From: Furcasterigmium furcatum
Lineage: Eukaryota > Ascomycota > Sordariomycetes > Glomerellales > Plectosphaerellaceae
Assembly: GCA_001599815.1 (NCBI GenBank)
Contig: BCIA01000003.1
Coordinates: forward strand, 5,495,598-5,559,597
Reading direction: 5' to 3'
DNA length: 64,000 nucleotides
Position 1 is the first letter of the stretch; each line of letters begins with the position of its first letter. The notes below the pieces were generated by a model. It saw only the letters and a program-made list of their open reading frames with translations, did no database searches and was not told where the DNA came from. Shown here piece by piece: positions 32,483-42,985 of this stretch. The position numbers and the translations under genes were made by a program.

Positions 32483-34093
32483 ATGGCTGATCCATCCTTC
32501 CATCGCAACGACTTTTCTGAGAAATCAGACTACAAAGACCATCCGGACAAAGTCCAAGGGCAAGAGACCGCTCCATCCGTGAGGGCGGAAATCGAGATGG
32601 AAGAACCACGGCTGGAAGGGAAACCATGGCTGTACAAGTCCCTGAAGCTTGGGCCGGTCAAGGTCCCTTACGTCGCCTCCGTCGGCTTCCAGGTCACTTT
32701 GGTGTCTTTTGCAAGCTTCCTCTGTCCAGGCATGTTCAATGCCATCAACGGCCTCGGAGGAGGCGGTTTGGTCGACGCCAGGGACATCAACAATGCCAAC
32801 ACGACTGTCAACTGCGTCTTCGCTGTAGTTGGGTTCTTCGCCGGCAGCGTTGTCAACAAAATCGGCCTCCGTCTGACTCTGCTACTCGGCGGACTGGGCT
32901 ACCCCATCTTTGTTTCTTCGCTCCTCGTGTACAACCACACTCGGAACACCGGCTACCTCATCTTCGCCAGTGCCCTGCTGGGTGCCTCTGCCGGACTGTT
33001 CTGGACGTCCCAGGGAACGGTCATGACATCGTACCCTCACGAGGAAGAAAAGGGGCGAACCATTTCCTTCTTCTGGATGATCTTCAACATGGGAGCTGTC
33101 ATTGGCGGCCTCATCCCCCTGGCCCAAAACATTAACTCTACGTCGGATTCTGTCAATGACGGCACCTACATCGGTTTCATTGTCCTGACTACCTTGGGCC
33201 TCGTTCTGGCCGGATTCTTGTGCAATCCGCTCCTCGTCAAAAGAAAGGATGGCTCTCGGATCATCATGATGAAGAATCCGACCTGGAAGTCGGAGATTGC
33301 CGGTCTTTTCCACACCCTCAAGTCCGATCGGTATCTCATTTTGTTGTTTCCCATGTTCTTTGCCTCGAACTACTTCTACACCTACCACTTCCAGGGCGTC
33401 AATCTGCCCATGTTCAACATTCGCACTCGCGCTCTCAACAGCGTGCTGTACTTTGGGGCCCAGATCGTCGGCGCTTGGATCTTCGGCCTGATGCTGGACA
33501 GCAAGCTCTACCGTCGCTCCATCCGTGCCAGAGCGGTCGGAGTCATTCTCTTCCTCCTCACAGTGGGCATCTGGGCCGGAGGCTACGAGTTCCAGAGGAC
33601 GTATACACGGGAGCAGATCGAAGCGCACCCTGAGCTGAAGCTTGACTGGACCAGCTCCGGCTACATCGGCCCCATGTTCTTGTACATCGCGTACGGTATC
33701 TACGATTCTGCTTGGCAGGCATACTGCTACTGGTAAGCAAGCCCGCTTGCGCCGCTCTAAGCGACCAGGGACGTCGTGCTAATACTGTTCTTCCGCAGGT
33801 TGATGGGCGCCATGACGAACAATGGTCGCAAGCTTGCCAACTTTACCGGATTCTACAAGGGTATCCAGTCAGCCGGCGCGGCCATCTCGCCGCAACTGGA
33901 GGTCAGAAGGGTCTCCTACATGGCCCAGTTGTTCGTGAACTGGGGGCTAGTGACGTTTTCCATCCTTCTGGCGGCGCCTGTCATCTGGGCCAAGGTCAAG
34001 GATCATTCCGACATTGACGAGGACCTCAAGTTCTCGGATGAGACCAAGGAAGAAGTTCTTGGGGAGTCTCCTCTGCAGCAGAGAAACGATTGA
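32483..34093 (+). CDS. UNC93-like MFS transporter
   Basis: Two exons, 514 residues. The intron is 33733-33798 (GTAAGC, branch CTAATAC, CGCAG). The ATG at 32483 is in a CACCATGG context. About 50 hydrophilic N-terminal residues are followed by 11-12 membrane helices. Sequence typical of the fungal DUF895/UNC93 group includes SFLCPGMFNAINGLGGGG, NTVNC-like NANTTVNCVFAVVGFFAGS, GASAGLFWTSQGTVMTSYP and FFWMIFNMGAVIGGLIPL. Members are plasma-membrane proteins of mostly unknown substrate. Its place in the cluster, divergent from the PhyH oxygenase and just upstream of the formamidase-like gene, suggests uptake of the pathway substrate. That is inference. Confidence 0.9.
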
Positions 34094-34564
34094 GCAGAGG
34101 TAGAAAGTACCGAATTGTCTATGGGCCCAACCAGGAGCTTGACATTAAGTATCCAGATAGCTACCACGTCACAACAAGCACGAACGCAACCTCCTACATG
34201 TAGCACCACCCTTCTGGAATCATCTCAAGATTTTTTACACCACGCTCATTTATTATTAATACAAGACATTACTCAGCTGCGTGATCTTTTCCCTTTTGTT
34301 TGTGAGCGGCGGGTAATCTAAAGCGTTGAGGGACGGCCGCCTTGGAGGAGGCTCGGCTTGGAGTTTATCCATGAATGAGAAAATCGTGTAGCGGCACCAA
34401 CGACGAGCGCCGCCATTATCCCAAGAGCCACACGTCGTCCCTCTAGTACCTCCGAGCGAGTGAGACGTTGCTTCCATATTTGGTTCGACAAGTGCCCTGG
34501 CTCTTGAGTTGCTATTACCCCTCGCTTTTACCAATCAAGCCCAGTCGAGCCACACACCACGACC
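34094..34564. other. intergenic, transporter 3' end and formamidase-like promoter
   Basis: 471 bp between co-directional genes. No further gene is seen. Confidence 0.4.
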
Positions 34565-37050
34565 ATGTCCGCATCCACCGCCACCACCAACACCACTCTT
34601 CCGCCGCAGGGCTACCCGCCTGAGATCACTGGCTATGCCGAGCCATGGATCGCGTCCCCAGGGGAGAAAATCGACGTCAAGGTACGCCATCACCCTGCAT
34701 CCCAATCTGGGGGGTGCCGCCAATAGGCCATTTGGTCCATTACTGACATGGGCCTCGCTCAAGGTGTCGTCAACCGAGACCGATCTTCAGTATCGCGTTG
34801 TGCGGCTGACGCATGGCCCTCAAGGCGAAAACTTCGATGGCATGATCCAAGAAACTGTCGCCGACATCCCTCATGGCGACTTCACTGGTAGATACCAGGT
34901 GGCTTCACCGGGCTCATACGCCGTGATTCCGCGGCGGGATTACGGAATCCGCGAGGATGGGGTGAACGTTGCCGTTCATTTCCAGGCTCATCTTGTTGAA
35001 GAAGCGACGCATGTCCAGACCATCCTGTCGACGCTGGACGTCCCGTCCAACAGTGGCTTCGCCGCTGTGCTAACGGAGCAAGGCTATGTTGAGCTCTGGG
35101 TTGGAACGGGATCATCTATCGAAGTAGTACCTACCAACTTCAAGCCGGTCATGAAGGAGTGGACGGCGCTGAACTTCACCATACAAGCTGACACGGTGAG
35201 CTTCGTGCTGACGCCCGTTCCGACCTTCTCACAGAAGGCTGCGGCTCCGGTGACGAGCAGCGCAAAGCTCCTGGCCAAGGCAGCCATCCAGGGAAGCTGC
35301 TTGCTTACTTTCGCGGCCAGCTATGCGGAGAGCGCCGACCGGAAAAGTGACATGCCAGTGAACTTCTTCAATGGCCGGATCGGGGGTCCCGAGGTGCGAT
35401 CTTCTTCGTCAACGGGACCTGTGCTCGCCAAGTGGGACTTCGCCTTGGCCATGACCACGGAAACCATCATCGATGTTTCCAAGAACGGAGCTGGCGGACA
35501 TCTTGTCCAAGCTCCGACCAGGGCGGTCTCCGGACATGACTGGAGCGGAGCAGTGTCGGATTGGACCAAGACCAACAACGGATACGACGCCATACACTTT
35601 CACGAAGATGATCTGGACGATGCCGCCTGGGAAACAGACCTATGTCTTACTCTGCCTTCGACGCTGCGGTCCGGTGCGTACGCCGTCGTGGTGGAAGCAA
35701 AGGGGCGCGTCTTGAAAGACTCGACCCCCTTCTTCGTCCGTCCAACCGAATCATCGACCTCGGCTTTGGGCGCAAAGGTCACCTGCGTACTTTCCACGTT
35801 TACCGTATGTTCGTTCTTCTTTCCGACCTAGTTCCTCCCATCCCGACGATGCCGCGCTGCATGGTTATTCTGTGTCTAATTCTCCCCCTTGCAGTATCTG
35901 GCGTACGCCAACGAGCATGTTTATGACAGGATGCATCTGCAGCCCGAGACGTACCCGTGGGTCGTGCGAAGGGACGAACACGCCTACAAGACTGAGCGGA
36001 GGTTGGACGCCGGTCTCTCTTGCTACGACATTCACAACGATCGATCCGGCGTCATATACTCCTCTGCCAAAAGGCCGATCTTCAACTTGCGGCCGGACTA
36101 TTTGAGCTGGAACCTCCACCGCCCTCGCGGGCTGAGCACCGACCTGATCTTGTTGGAGTTTCTGGAGCGGAGCGGCATCCCGTACGACGTCGTGACGGAT
36201 CACGACTTGCACGCCCGAGGAGCAGCAGCCTTGCAGCAGTACCAGACCGTCCTCACGGCGTCACATCCCGAGTATCACACTGTCGAGTCCCTTTTCGCCT
36301 ATTCGGACTTTGTCAAAGCAGGTGGCAATCTCATGTACTTGGGCGGTAATGGCTTCTACTGGAGCTGCGCCGTCCCATCTGGAAACCTGCATCGCGTCGA
36401 GATTCGACGTGGCGACCAGGGAGTCCGGGCATTCACGATGCCTGGCAGCGACCGTGTCTTTAGTGCAAATGGGCAACTCGGATTGCTCTGGCGATCGCGC
36501 GGTCTAGCAGCCAACAGACTGGTTGGTGTCGGCTGTTGCGCAGGCGGCTCGGTAAGCGGAACGAACCTCCTTTTCCCCGGCCATGAACTTGCTAACCACT
36601 ACAACGTCACAGGGTCCCGGAGTTCCTTACAGACGAACAGACGCAGGCCGAGACGCAAAATTTTCTTGGATGTTCCGAAACATCGCAGACGACGAGCTGC
36701 TTGGGACTGAAGGTTTTGGAGGCGGTGCCAGCGGTGATGAAGTCGACAAATGCGACTACGGCGTGGGCAGTCCTCCGAATACCGTTGTCCTCGCGACGAG
36801 CGTGGGACATTCGGACGAGTTTGGCATCTTTCCAGAGGAAGTTGAGTATCCCATGACCAAAACCCTCGGCACCCAGACGGACGAGATCAGATCGGACATC
36901 ACGTACTACGAGTCTGGCGGCGGTGGTGCCGTTTTCAGTGTGGGCAGCATGAACTGGCTCAATTCTCTGGGCTGGGACCACTTCCAGAACAATGTCGCTA
37001 CACTGACGGATAACGTCTTGAGGGAGTTTGTACGCAGGCATGATAGATAG
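34565..37050 (+). CDS. N,N-dimethylformamidase large (beta) subunit homologue
   Basis: Four exons, 750 residues. Introns are 34682-34763, 35805-35894 and 36552-36612, all GT-AG; the first has a TTACTGACAT branch region. The ATG at 34565 gives MSASTATTNTTLPPQGYPPE, then the family N-terminus ITGYAEPWIASPGEKIDVKV. A lectin-like beta-sandwich region (about 200-330) with LAKWDFALAMTTETIIDVS follows. The C-terminal catalytic domain includes YDVVTDHDLHARG, NLMYLGGNGFYW and LLGTEGFGGGASGDEVDKCD. Bacterial N,N-dimethylformamidase is an iron-dependent amidohydrolase that splits dimethylformamide to formate and dimethylamine. The fungal homologues are single-chain and their substrates are mostly unknown. 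In this cluster it could release an amine or formate from an amide or formamide attached to the aromatic substrate. That is inference. Confidence 0.85.
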
Positions 37051-37543
37051 CCACACATACAGAGCAGGAAGGGCACTGACTGACATCTGGTTGTTCGTGG
37101 CCGCCTTTGCTTAGGTAGTATGCTGCGATGCGTTAGTACTCGATTCCACAAGGTCTCTTGCTCAATAAACTCGTGCGGCACCTTAGAATCCCAACATCGG
37201 ATGCTGCACGATCTGTGGTGCCAATCCTGCCTCGTAGCGGTAGTAGTGCCTGATGTCGGATCTGACTTCATCCGTCGTGGGGAACTCCTCTCTCTCTGCG
37301 CGGGTAATGTCGTGGTAAGTTTCTTGAAAGTTCCCCCTACCACCATAGCGCCCATGTCGATCAGAAGAGCATTCACCCAGATACGAACGAGGCATACTCG
37401 TTGCTGTGTCGAGTAATCTAATGGGATTTATTTCAATCGGCAGAGTCTCAATATCATCCAACACGAACAATCATCTCTCCTCCTTCACTGCCTCGCCTTG
37501 AGTCCATCTCCTGATTACTATATTCCTCAGTTACAACACCAAC
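37051..37543. other. intergenic with possible decayed minus-strand coding piece
   Basis: 493 bp. The minus strand at 37183-37330 reads NFQETYHDITRAEREEFPTT, VRSDIRHYYRYEAGLAPQ and ends in a TAA; it looks coding but has no start or upstream partner in frame. I could not assign it to a family. Confidence 0.3.
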
Positions 37544-38401
37544 ATGCATCTTGCCGCCCATTCTTGGATGCGTTCCGAGCCGCTCGAATCCACGCTCGCA
37601 CGGCTTCAGAAGCTCGGATATCACAGCATCGAGCTGGCAGGCGAACCTGACCAGTATCCGGTCAAAGAGACGCGGCAACTGCTCGAGCGTTACGGTATCA
37701 AATGCTGGGGCACCGTGACCATCCAGGCGGGCAGGAGGAACCTCATCGCCGCGGATCCTCAGCAACGCCGCGACACGGTCGAATACATGAAGGCCGTGGT
37801 AGAGCTGTCGGCAGCACTTGGAGGGCAGATCGTCACCGTCGTGCCCGGAAACGTCGGCACCACTTCATCGCAGTCAAAGCCAGAAGACGAATGGGCATGG
37901 GCGGTCGAGGGTCTGCGTGAGGTGGCATCCTTGGCCAAGAGCCGCGGCATCAAGATCGGATTGGAGCCGCTTCATCGGTGTGAGACTTTCTTCCTCAACC
38001 GCGTCAGCCAAGCTCTTGCTCTGGCCGATGAGGTAGGATTCGATACTGGCATCACGTTCGATCCGTTCCATCTGTCTATCGAGGAACCGGATGTTATTGC
38101 GGCGATCCGCGCCTGCGGTTCTCGCATCGTCGACTTTCACGTTGCCGACAACAACCGGCTGCCGCCCGGCGACGGATCGTTTGACTGGAAGACCATCATC
38201 CAGACTTTGGCGGAAACCGGGTACAACGGCTGTTTGACGGTCGAGTTCTTCCCTGCGATTGACCGGACGCCGGTTGGAGGCTTCGGCTCGAAGCAGCTTG
38301 AGATGGACGGTGCTGCTGTCTCCGGCTTGCTGTCGGACAGCTACTACACAGAGTTGTTGAGGCGATCGGCACAGGCAATGGCACCATTCTTACAGAACTA
38401 A
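37544..38401 (+). CDS. sugar-phosphate isomerase/epimerase-like TIM-barrel protein
   Basis: Single exon, 285 residues. The fold is the AP-endonuclease-2/xylose-isomerase-like TIM barrel. The metal ligands expected for the IolE, hydroxypyruvate isomerase and tagatose 3-epimerase group are visible: Glu in IGLEPLHRCE, Asp in ITFDPFHLS, His in VDFHVADNN and Glu in LTVEFFPA. The DFHVADNNRLPPGDGSFDW stretch is shared by these enzymes. Reactions in this group are isomerisation, epimerisation or dehydration of polyols and keto acids. Next to the dehydroshikimate-dehydratase-like gene it could process a cyclitol-type intermediate. Its stop lies 30 bp from the convergent stop of that gene. Specific substrate unknown. 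Confidence 0.82.
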   Translation: MHLAAHSWMRSEPLESTLARLQKLGYHSIELAGEPDQYPVKETRQLLERYGIKCWGTVTIQAGRRNLIAADPQQRRDTVEYMKAVVELSAALGGQIVTVVPGNVGTTSSQSKPEDEWAWAVEGLREVASLAKSRGIKIGLEPLHRCETFFLNRVSQALALADEVGFDTGITFDPFHLSIEEPDVIAAIRACGSRIVDFHVADNNRLPPGDGSFDWKTIIQTLAETGYNGCLTVEFFPAIDRTPVGGFGSKQLEMDGAAVSGLLSDSYYTELLRRSAQAMAPFLQN

Positions 38402-38431
38402 ATAGAATTCCTCGACTACTTCAGGGTACTG

Positions 38432-39457
38432 TCAAACAGAGCTTACCGCATTCTGTTGAATTTTCTCCATTGTCTTCTCCCAGCTTTTCGACGCTCTCTT
38501 CGCAAACTTGTCCGGCGTCTCCGGGCTGCTATCAAACAAGAACCTCGAAAAGGTCTCCATGGTGACCAGCCCAGTGAATCCCAACCCGCCGAAAATGGTC
38601 TCCGTGATGGCGTCCATTGGCAGGCACCCGCCCTCATCTTCCTCCCATGCGAACAGCCTGGCATTTCTGGACCAGGCCATCCTGGGAAGCTGTTTAGGAT
38701 TGTACAAGGGATGACCTTCCACAAGCGGCGCGGTCAGGAGCTCGGCGTCGCACATTTGAACATAAAAGACCTTGTTTACGTCGAGCTCCCGAGCCATCCT
38801 GTCGAGCGATTCCAGGAGAACCTCTTCTCCGTCAGCTCTCTTGCAGTGCGGAAGCGTTGGGTCTCCCCATGCTCTGGCGACGATGTGATATGTGTCGAGG
38901 CACAATCCGAAATTGGGCCTGTCGACTTTCTTGACCACCTCCCAGGTGCCCTCCCATGTGTCGATGTGCGTTCCCCAAGCTACGCCCTCGTAGGCGAAAG
39001 ATATTGGAGGGGATTCTGCAAGGCCCATGTCGGCCATCTTCACGAGGTCCTGGACGATGACGTCCATCTCGCCGGTGGTACCGCAGTTCAGCCAGTTCGT
39101 TGGGATCTGGATTAACTGGACATCCAGCTCCTTGGCCAGTTTCATCCATAGCTTCAGCTTCAGAATCTGCTTTTCATGTTCCTGACGGTCTTCTAGGCCT
39201 TCGTAAAACCAAAAGGGCTGCAGAACACAAGGCTTGATGCCCAAGACGTCGCACATGGCCTTGATGCGACGGGCGCCTTCGATCATGGTGTCGTTGTTCG
39301 CATCCCCCAGAAACTTTTTCGCGAAAAGCGTAATGTCGTCCTCAACGAGCTCGATGAGCTTGAAGCCATGTGATGCTGCAGCTCTGAGTCTTCGTTCGAT
39401 AGGGTGGACCGTTTGGTGGCCCAAGGAGGGCGAGGCGACAGCGGGTAAGAACGGCAT
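38432..39457 (-). CDS. 3-dehydroshikimate dehydratase-like TIM-barrel protein (qa-4/QutC type)
   Basis: Single exon, 341 residues. The start MPFLPAVASPSLGHQTVHPI resembles fungal qa-4/QutC, which begin with a Ser/Leu-Gly strand and a helix of the form ERRLRAAASHGFKLIELVEDDI. The metal ligands typical of this TIM-barrel group are present: Glu in FAYEGVAWG, Asp in LCLDTYHI, Gln in YVQMCDAEL and Glu in TMETFSRFLF. The enzyme dehydrates 3-dehydroshikimate to protocatechuate, linking quinate use to ring cleavage. It is divergent (488 bp) from the quinate/shikimate dehydrogenase gene, which would make its substrate family. The exact substrate is inferred from family and context. Confidence 0.85.
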   Translation of the reverse strand: MPFLPAVASPSLGHQTVHPIERRLRAAASHGFKLIELVEDDITLFAKKFLGDANNDTMIEGARRIKAMCDVLGIKPCVLQPFWFYEGLEDRQEHEKQILKLKLWMKLAKELDVQLIQIPTNWLNCGTTGEMDVIVQDLVKMADMGLAESPPISFAYEGVAWGTHIDTWEGTWEVVKKVDRPNFGLCLDTYHIVARAWGDPTLPHCKRADGEEVLLESLDRMARELDVNKVFYVQMCDAELLTAPLVEGHPLYNPKQLPRMAWSRNARLFAWEEDEGGCLPMDAITETIFGGLGFTGLVTMETFSRFLFDSSPETPDKFAKRASKSWEKTMEKIQQNAVSSV

Positions 39458-39945
39458 GTTGGCGTGCCTTGATTGTCCGAAGTGAGCGGGGAGCGCGGCC
39501 GATGTAGAGCCGGATTGAGATGTTTCTGTGGACTTGCTAAGTTGTCGGCAAAGAGCTTATGCTCGTTGAGATTCGGGAGACGAAGGATAATGCCGTGGAG
39601 AGAGCTCGACCGGCCCCCTTTTCTAGCTTGTCTCTTTCTTTTGGTCTTACCTCCCTTGAATTGATCTCCCAAGTTTTTCATCATATTTTTTCATCTTTCC
39701 TATGCCGATCGGCTCTCGAGCTCGAGCGCCCCGTGATCCGGGCGGGTAACGGATGCCATCGGGCAAGGTCTCTTCCGGGGCAACCGGAAACAAGAACATC
39801 ATCGATGTCGGATCTTAACAGTATTACCGCTATGCTAAATGATGAGCAAGTCCAGATCCGTCTGGTGAATTATGACTGACCGTTGATTAAGCAACTGAAA
39901 GCCTATCATTGTCTCATCTTTATCGCTCAGTTCTCTTCATCGAAA
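39458..39945. promoter_or_regulatory. divergent promoter of dehydratase and quinate/shikimate dehydrogenase
   Basis: 488 bp shared upstream region. No strong match to the QA-1F-type site was found; a GGATAA half-site lies near 39580. No gene is seen. Confidence 0.3.
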
Positions 39946-40860
39946 ATGGGTTCGCAAATCCGAAACCGACTGTACATCGCCGGCGGTCCCGGCGGGCACT
40001 CTATCGGACCCAAAGTACATGAATTCGTCGGCTCAACACTCGGATTGCGTTGTACATGTGAATTTCTGCAATGCTCCTCCGTCAAAGACGTCATGAAGCT
40101 CTTCCGCGAGTCCGATTTCGCCGGGGGTCTGGTCACCATGCCCCACAAGAGGACCATCATCCCCCTTCTCGACCAACACGACGAGCTTGTCACGATTCTG
40201 GCCGCCTGCAACTGCGTCTATCTCGGAAAAGATGGCAGTCTTCATGGCACAAACACGGACTGGGTCGGCATTTACGATACGATATTGGCAGTGACCCCAG
40301 ATCATCGGAAAGGAAGAGTCGGCATGGTGTATGGTGCTGGAGGCGCCAGCAGGGCAGCTATCTACGCCCTCTGGACCAAGCTCGGCTGTAGCAAGATTTA
40401 TCTCGTCAACAGAGACGAGGATGAGGTTCGCCAGCTCCTGAAAGAAGTTCTTCGCTCATCAGACCAATACTTTCCCGAGGTGGTACCCGTCAGAGCAGCC
40501 TCCGAGTGCGAACATCTTTCTGCGCCGTACTATACCGTCTGCACCGTCCCCGACTTCGAGCCCACGACGGAGCAAGAACTGGAAGCCTGGAGCATCTTCA
40601 AGGAGCTGTTGGCGAAGGGATCTGGAAGTGGAGGCTTGGTTCTAGACATGTGCTACCATCCTCGCATGACCAGGAACCTCAAGCTGGCCGAGAAGTATGG
40701 CTACAAGATGATCCAGGGACACACCGTATCAGCAGCTCAGTTCGCAGTGCAGTGGAAGCTGTGGACCGGGGAGGATATTGAGATGGAGCCTGTTTATGAA
40801 ATGGTGGAAAACCTGGTTCGAGATCATGAGGCCTCGGCAAACAAGGATAGCGTGCATTGA
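39946..40860 (+). CDS. quinate/shikimate dehydrogenase
   Basis: Single exon, 304 residues from the ATG at 39946; the open frame extends 21 codons further up. The substrate domain has SIGPKVHEFVGSTLG, the catalytic Lys in VTMPHK and the catalytic Asp in GTNTDWVGIYD. The cofactor domain has VYGAGGASRAAIYAL and IYLVNRDEDE. Members oxidise quinate to 3-dehydroquinate or shikimate to 3-dehydroshikimate with NAD(P). The NRD loop with two acidic residues after Arg favours NAD rather than NADP, a family-based inference. Divergent from the dehydroshikimate-dehydratase-like gene; with it, shikimate could reach protocatechuate in two steps. Confidence 0.9.
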   Translation: MGSQIRNRLYIAGGPGGHSIGPKVHEFVGSTLGLRCTCEFLQCSSVKDVMKLFRESDFAGGLVTMPHKRTIIPLLDQHDELVTILAACNCVYLGKDGSLHGTNTDWVGIYDTILAVTPDHRKGRVGMVYGAGGASRAAIYALWTKLGCSKIYLVNRDEDEVRQLLKEVLRSSDQYFPEVVPVRAASECEHLSAPYYTVCTVPDFEPTTEQELEAWSIFKELLAKGSGSGGLVLDMCYHPRMTRNLKLAEKYGYKMIQGHTVSAAQFAVQWKLWTGEDIEMEPVYEMVENLVRDHEASANKDSVH

Positions 40861-41470
40861 TCAACAAGGTCTATTGTTATAGAAGGAGAAGAAGGGGCAT
40901 AGAACAACCTACTATATTGAGCCTTGTCTTGGATGCGTTGTTGGAGAAGCTTTGGAATACGGGAGCTCTTGGGTGCACGTCTTTTTCATCGAAGCGCGAT
41001 GCTGATTATTCATGTTAGACTTACGGAGAAGACCTGGATATTGAGGTAGAGTCTACCACTTACATGACACCGAGGCCCCCAACTTCAACGATGTCGTCGC
41101 AGCCTTGATCAGCGAGGAATGGTTCCTTGAGCGAGCAAAATTGAAGCCCTCCGGGTGGCTCGGCCTGGACATGAATGGCACCTTGTCAAGAACCTCGACA
41201 GGTGGTCCCGATTGGGGCGGGATCTCAAAACGTTACGAGGTGAAAGCGCGCGTAGACTGTTGACGGAAGATGTATCCTTAAAGTTACTACCTAGGGATAT
41301 TTGCTACTGAGCATATGGCTTTAAAGTAGGTTCCCAAATGGCGCCCACCAGCATCACGAAGCCGGCGACTACTGTACTCGACGGGAAATCCGATGAATTG
41401 GCAGCACTCGACTTTCTGCCAGGCGAAGTCCACTGAGAACATCCCGCTGCCGCTCATATGCAATCATAGT
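40861..41470. other. intergenic with short coding-like fragment
   Basis: 610 bp between convergent genes. The plus strand near 41061-41263 reads NFNDVVAALISEEWFLERAK then KPSGWLGLDMNGTL and stops. It has no start codon or continuation and no recognised family. Confidence 0.3.
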
Positions 41471-42501
41471 TTAAGTCTGGACGGTAATTAGCGACAGAAA
41501 GATAACCCGGGAAGGGAGTGCGACATACGTAGAGGCCACCGTCAACCCGCAGAATGATTCCGGTTTGGTAGTTGTTGAAGTACGGGGCCGCAAAGTAGAG
41601 GGCTCCCTTGGCAATATCCTCAGGAGTGCAAAGACGCTGGAGCGGAACGAGGGAGACGAGTGCGTTTCTGCTCTCGTCATCCGGCGTCTTGCCAATAAAC
41701 TCACGCATCAGGGGCGTCTCGCTGATGGAAGGCGAAACACCGTTGATCCGGATTCCTCGGCTGGCATACTCGTTGGACAGCTGCCGCGTGATCATGTCCA
41801 CAGCGCCCTTGCTGGCGCCGTACCAGGTCAGTCTGGGCGTGGGTCGTTCCGTGATACAGGAGCCAATGTTGACAATGTCACCGCCGCCCCTCTCCAGGAA
41901 ATAGGGAACAACCACCGCGACTGAGTGGAAGATGCTCTTGACATTGATGTTGAACAAGCCTGGTGGGTGGGTTGTCAGCTCAAGGTCAAGCAGCCAGCAG
42001 GTGCCACGGGGGTGTCATACGGTCGTACTGTTCCTCGCTCACGTTGTGGGAGTCGCCGACAGGATACGTCCAACCGGCATTGTTGACGAGGACGTCCAGG
42101 CCACCATATGTTGCCTTGGCCGATTCTAACGCCTTGCGCCAGTCATGGGCTGATGTGACATCCAGCCGAATGAACGTAGCGACTCCGCCGTTTGCAACAA
42201 TAGCCTTGGCTACCCTGTGGTTATCCCAGTCAGTCCCGCGGCAAAAGGGAACCTTCGAGACGACGGCACATACTTGTTTCCGCCATCCTCGTTGATGTCC
42301 GCCACCAGGACCTTGGCGCCCTCTGCAGCAAACAGGGTGGCAATACCCTCGCCGAAGCCTTGTTGACGCGGACCATTAGCATCAGATAATTATAACATTC
42401 ATGAATTTGAGATTGGATCTGCACTCTGCAGGACAAGTCTTACCGCTGGCAGCGCCCGTCACCAAGGCCACCTTCTGATCAAGGAGTTTGTGTCCAGTCA
42501 T
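41471..42501 (-). CDS. short-chain dehydrogenase/reductase (SDR)
   Basis: Five exons, introns 42359-42443, 42215-42273, 41960-42020 and 41477-41528. All are GT-AG; the last leaves a final exon of only two codons (Thr-stop). The ATG is at 42501. The classical SDR motifs are intact: VALVTGAASGFGEGIA (cofactor glycine motif), VADIN after beta-2 (NAD-type Asp), VNNAGW (NNAG), a Ser in NIGSCITE and the YGASK catalytic Tyr-Lys. The C-terminus reads NGVSPSISETP and ends in GIILRVDGGLYT. Such enzymes interconvert hydroxyl and keto groups. Within this cluster oxidation of a ring or side-chain alcohol is likely, with substrate unknown. Divergent (484 bp) from the aldehyde dehydrogenase gene, so the two may act in sequence. 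Confidence 0.88.
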
Positions 42502-42985
42502 GGCTGTGGCTTAGCTATCGAGATGAGAATATCTGTGGTAGTATGTACTGTATCTCTCTGATCTTGTTCCTCCTCTCGAGGGGTTCTTCTTATGTTTCTT
42601 CATGACGAGAAAGTGACGAAGCAAAGTTCATCCCTCGGCAACGTTCAATGCCCTTACCCCGCGATTCATTCTGGGGGGGACCAGGCTCGTTGCAAACGCG
42701 CCGGCTGACCGACTGTGTTCGGTATTTGTCTCTTCCGTGTTGCAAGCTACTGCTAGCACTAAGGGACTGACTTTAGCCGATCGCGAAACCGCCCCGGACT
42801 TGCATTATTCATGATCCGAGAGAACGTCTGAGTTCCCGATACGGAATTGACGGCATTCGACAATCATTCTCATATAAACCGAACTTGACCATCGTCAGTA
42901 TCCCTCACAATAACGTCGAAACCACAGCCTGGCTGACCAAAGCCACCACAAAGAACACCGGAAGCAAATCAATCAAATCAGTATC
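42502..42985. promoter_or_regulatory. divergent promoter of SDR and aldehyde dehydrogenase
   Basis: 484 bp. A TATA box (TATAAA, 42873-42878) precedes the aldehyde dehydrogenase ATG by about 110 bp. GGGTAAGGGC on the minus strand near 42650 resembles a QA-1F-type half-site, weakly. Confidence 0.35.
42873..42878 (+). promoter_or_regulatory. TATA box of the aldehyde dehydrogenase gene
   Basis: TATAAA about 110 bp upstream of the ATG at 42986 in the divergent region shared with the SDR gene. Confidence 0.4.

Noticed and set aside
39883..39945. upstream in-frame extension of the quinate/shikimate dehydrogenase
   Set aside because: The upstream stretch has no family similarity; the start at 39946 fits family length better.
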